Part shown: piece by piece, positions 5,780-6,913 of the stretch
How positions within the stretch are numbered: the stretch's first letter is position 1
How the letters are laid out: the number at the start of each line of letters is the position of its first letter
Assembly: GCA_011049795.1 (NCBI GenBank)
Contig: DRHD01000212.1
Span: forward strand, 1-6,913
Length of the DNA stretch: 6,913 nucleotides
From: Porticoccus sp.
GTDB lineage: Bacteria; Pseudomonadota; Gammaproteobacteria; Pseudomonadales; Porticoccaceae
Reading direction: 5' to 3'
Notes under the pieces: model-generated
What the model saw: the letters and a program-made list of their open reading frames with translations, nothing else
Database searches by the model: none
What the model was told of the DNA's origin: nothing
Position numbers and translations under genes: made by a program

Positions 5780-5784
5780 TCCTG
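5780..5784 (-). promoter_or_regulatory. Ribosome binding site that decides the MBL-like gene start
   Basis: On the minus strand CAGGA (5784-5780) lies six bases before ATG 5773. The longer ATG at 5851 has only AT-rich sequence before it. This supports the 199-residue form, whose first residues also look like those I recall for homologues. Confidence 0.65.
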
Positions 5785-5829
5785 TTTCCCTTAACGGTGG
5801 TTGTGCCTTTTGTTCTGAAAATCCAATGC

Positions 5830-5859
5830 TTGCGATATCCGAGGCCACCATAGCATAAT
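5830..5859 (+). promoter_or_regulatory. Candidate sigma-70 promoter for the glyoxalase II-like gene
   Basis: TTGCGA at 5830-5835 (4 of 6 to TTGACA) and CATAAT at 5854-5859 (5 of 6 to TATAAT) are 18 bases apart. Transcription would start near 5866, giving a leader of about 68 bases before ATG 5934. On the opposite strand a perfect TATAAT (5871-5866) lies a few bases away and could serve the MBL-like gene, although no good -35 accompanies it. Bound polymerases would exclude one another if both are used. Confidence 0.3.
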
Positions 5860-5933
5860 GATTTTATTATAGCGGCAAAGATGGACAAACTCAGCGGAGT
5901 CCAGTACACCACCTATTCGAACGGAGGCTCAGC

Positions 5934-6725
5934 ATGATAGTTGAACAGATATGGACGGCTAATGCTTATCGTAATTTCAATTACCTGATCGGCTGCCCAG
6001 AAACCGGTGAAGCCCTAGCCATCGACCCCCTCGACCATCAAAAATGCCTGACTATCGCAAAACACCATGGCTGGACCATCACTCAAATACTTAATACCCA
6101 CGAACACGGTGACCACACAGGCGGTAATCAAGTAATGATTGCTGCTACCGGGGCCAAACTCCTAGCGCACCATAATGCGAAAAACAGTATCCCCGGTATT
6201 GATATTGGCTTGTCTGCTGGCGATGTCATCAAGGTGGGGCGCACTGTTGAGCTACTCGCCCTGGATACCCCCGGGCACACCATGAGCCATATCTGCCTGT
6301 TGTCACAGACCGATGAACCGGCACTGTTTTGTGGGGATACACTGTTTAATGCGGGCGCCGGCAACTGCCACAATGGCGGTCATCCAGAGGAACTCTTCTC
6401 CACCTTTGCTACCCAACTGACCAAGCTCGATGACAATACGCGCATCTATCCTGGCCATGATTATATGGGTAATAATTTGCAGTTTACCTTGGCTCGCGAA
6501 CCCGGCAACTCTCGAGCACAGGCGCTGCTGAAAGAAGTCTCAGGCCAGAATCCGGACAAAGCTCTGGTATCAACTTTAGCTCTGGAAAAGGACATCAACA
6601 CATTTTTTCGCCTGCACAATCCTTCGATAATCGCCAAGCTGCGCGAGGACTTCCCGGATTTGCCTGAACAGCCAGACCCAAAAACCGTGTTTCTAAAATT
6701 GCGTGAATTGCGTAACCGATGGTGA
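5934..6725 (+). CDS. Glyoxalase II-like hydrolase (hydroxyacylglutathione hydrolase family)
   Basis: Family members hydrolyse S-lactoylglutathione to lactate and glutathione, the second step of methylglyoxal detoxification. The start is ATG 5934, with GGAGG (5923-5927) six bases upstream. The 263 residues match the usual GloB length of about 255. All metal ligands are present: THEHGDH (55-61, with H56, H58, D60, H61), H115 in TPGHT, D135 in CGDTLF and H175 in YPGHDY. The C-terminal helical domain is present, with LEKDINTFFRLHNP (217-230, where GloB has EKxxNPFLR) and the terminal KLRELRNRW (255-263, compared with LRxxKDxF). One departure is in the loop after CGDTLF: it reads NAGAGNCHNGGHPEEL rather than the usual VAGCGRFFEGT, whose basic and aromatic residues contact glutathione. 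The thiol cofactor or acyl group may therefore differ. Hydrolase activity is likely; the gloB name is withheld for that reason. Confidence 0.9.
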   Translation: MIVEQIWTANAYRNFNYLIGCPETGEALAIDPLDHQKCLTIAKHHGWTITQILNTHEHGDHTGGNQVMIAATGAKLLAHHNAKNSIPGIDIGLSAGDVIKVGRTVELLALDTPGHTMSHICLLSQTDEPALFCGDTLFNAGAGNCHNGGHPEELFSTFATQLTKLDDNTRIYPGHDYMGNNLQFTLAREPGNSRAQALLKEVSGQNPDKALVSTLALEKDINTFFRLHNPSIIAKLREDFPDLPEQPDPKTVFLKLRELRNRW

Positions 6726-6913
6726 TGCTGTTGATTCACACTTAAGATTGACTCGCTCTTACTGCTTTGTATATTTAATAATTAACCCTGAGCATGACCC
6801 GAAAGAACTAACACTTTCATCATATTAGTTTATCGATTGTGATTCATAATTCGATGCAAATAATAGGTCAAATTTGGATGCAATTTAACACCTGTAAATA
6901 CCAAAAATTGGGA
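6726..6913. other. Non-coding 3' flank with a short direct repeat
   Basis: These 188 AT-rich bases hold no gene I can support and no clear terminator hairpin after the glyoxalase II-like stop. GATGCAA occurs at 6853-6859 and again at 6877-6883, in similar surroundings (11 of 14 bases alike). The two copies start 24 bases apart. They could be paired regulator sites for a gene beyond the window, but the evidence is thin. Confidence 0.4.

Noticed and set aside
5774..5851. Longer start for the MBL-like protein at ATG 5851
   Set aside because: No ribosome site precedes it, and it overlaps the candidate plus-strand promoter; ATG 5773 has AGGA six bases upstream. It stays possible but is less likely.
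6461..6739. 92-codon minus-strand ORF under the glyoxalase II-like gene
   Set aside because: Antisense to the conserved C-terminal domain, composition not protein-like, no family.
1..6913. CRISPR array, tRNA, rRNA, insertion sequence or phage genes
   Set aside because: No regularly spaced repeats, no cloverleaf or rRNA-like stretch, and no transposase, integrase or structural phage protein was seen on either strand.

Overview
The window looks like a chromosomal stretch from a gammaproteobacterium, probably marine or environmental. The evidence is the moderate, slightly AT-leaning base composition, clear AGGAG-type ribosome sites on several genes, a class II fumarase of the pseudomonad type (PGKVNPVIPEA), and a short hairpin repeat of the GTCATTCCTGC..AGGAATGAC kind common in proteobacterial intergenic DNA. 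I cannot name the genus. No phage, transposase, CRISPR array, tRNA or rRNA is visible.

Layout, left to right. (1) Bases 1-648 (+) hold the 3' end of a hybrid sensor kinase: the tail of an ATPase domain, then a complete receiver domain. (2) Bases 649-1028 are a 380-base gap with no convincing gene. It holds a strong Shine-Dalgarno-like site with no well-spaced start and a weak Fur-box-like site. (3) Bases 1029-2617 (+) are a two-gene unit: a 62-residue ribbon-helix-helix-like protein ending in a CxxC motif, then fumC. (4) Just past fumC, on the minus strand, lies what appears to be the broken 5' end of a selO (YdiU) gene, followed upstream by a 106-residue carboxymuconolactone decarboxylase-like protein that lacks the AhpD cysteine pair. 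(5) A 331-base gap holds a hairpin repeat, an inverted repeat and a 17-codon ORF. (6) Bases 3415-5064 (-) encode a 549-residue tandem-domain SagB/ThcOx-type flavin oxidoreductase. (7) Bases 5174-5773 (-) and 5934-6725 (+) are two divergently transcribed metallo-beta-lactamase-fold genes. The first is a small protein with most zinc ligands replaced, and the second is a glyoxalase II-like enzyme with all zinc ligands present. (8) The last 188 bases are non-coding.

The genes do not form one obvious pathway. Several relate to redox or reactive-carbonyl metabolism (fumarase C, the flavin oxidoreductase, the AhpD-fold protein, the glyoxalase II-like protein), but that link is inference. The minus-strand genes run in the order MBL-like, SagB-like, CMD-like, selO relic. 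Gaps of 109 and 331 bases separate the three intact genes, so a single operon is not established. The most notable points are the selO relic, the MBL protein with a degenerate metal site, the stand-alone tandem SagB protein with no RiPP machinery nearby, and the small CxxC protein paired with fumC. I found no convincing evidence of a complete new multi-gene system.
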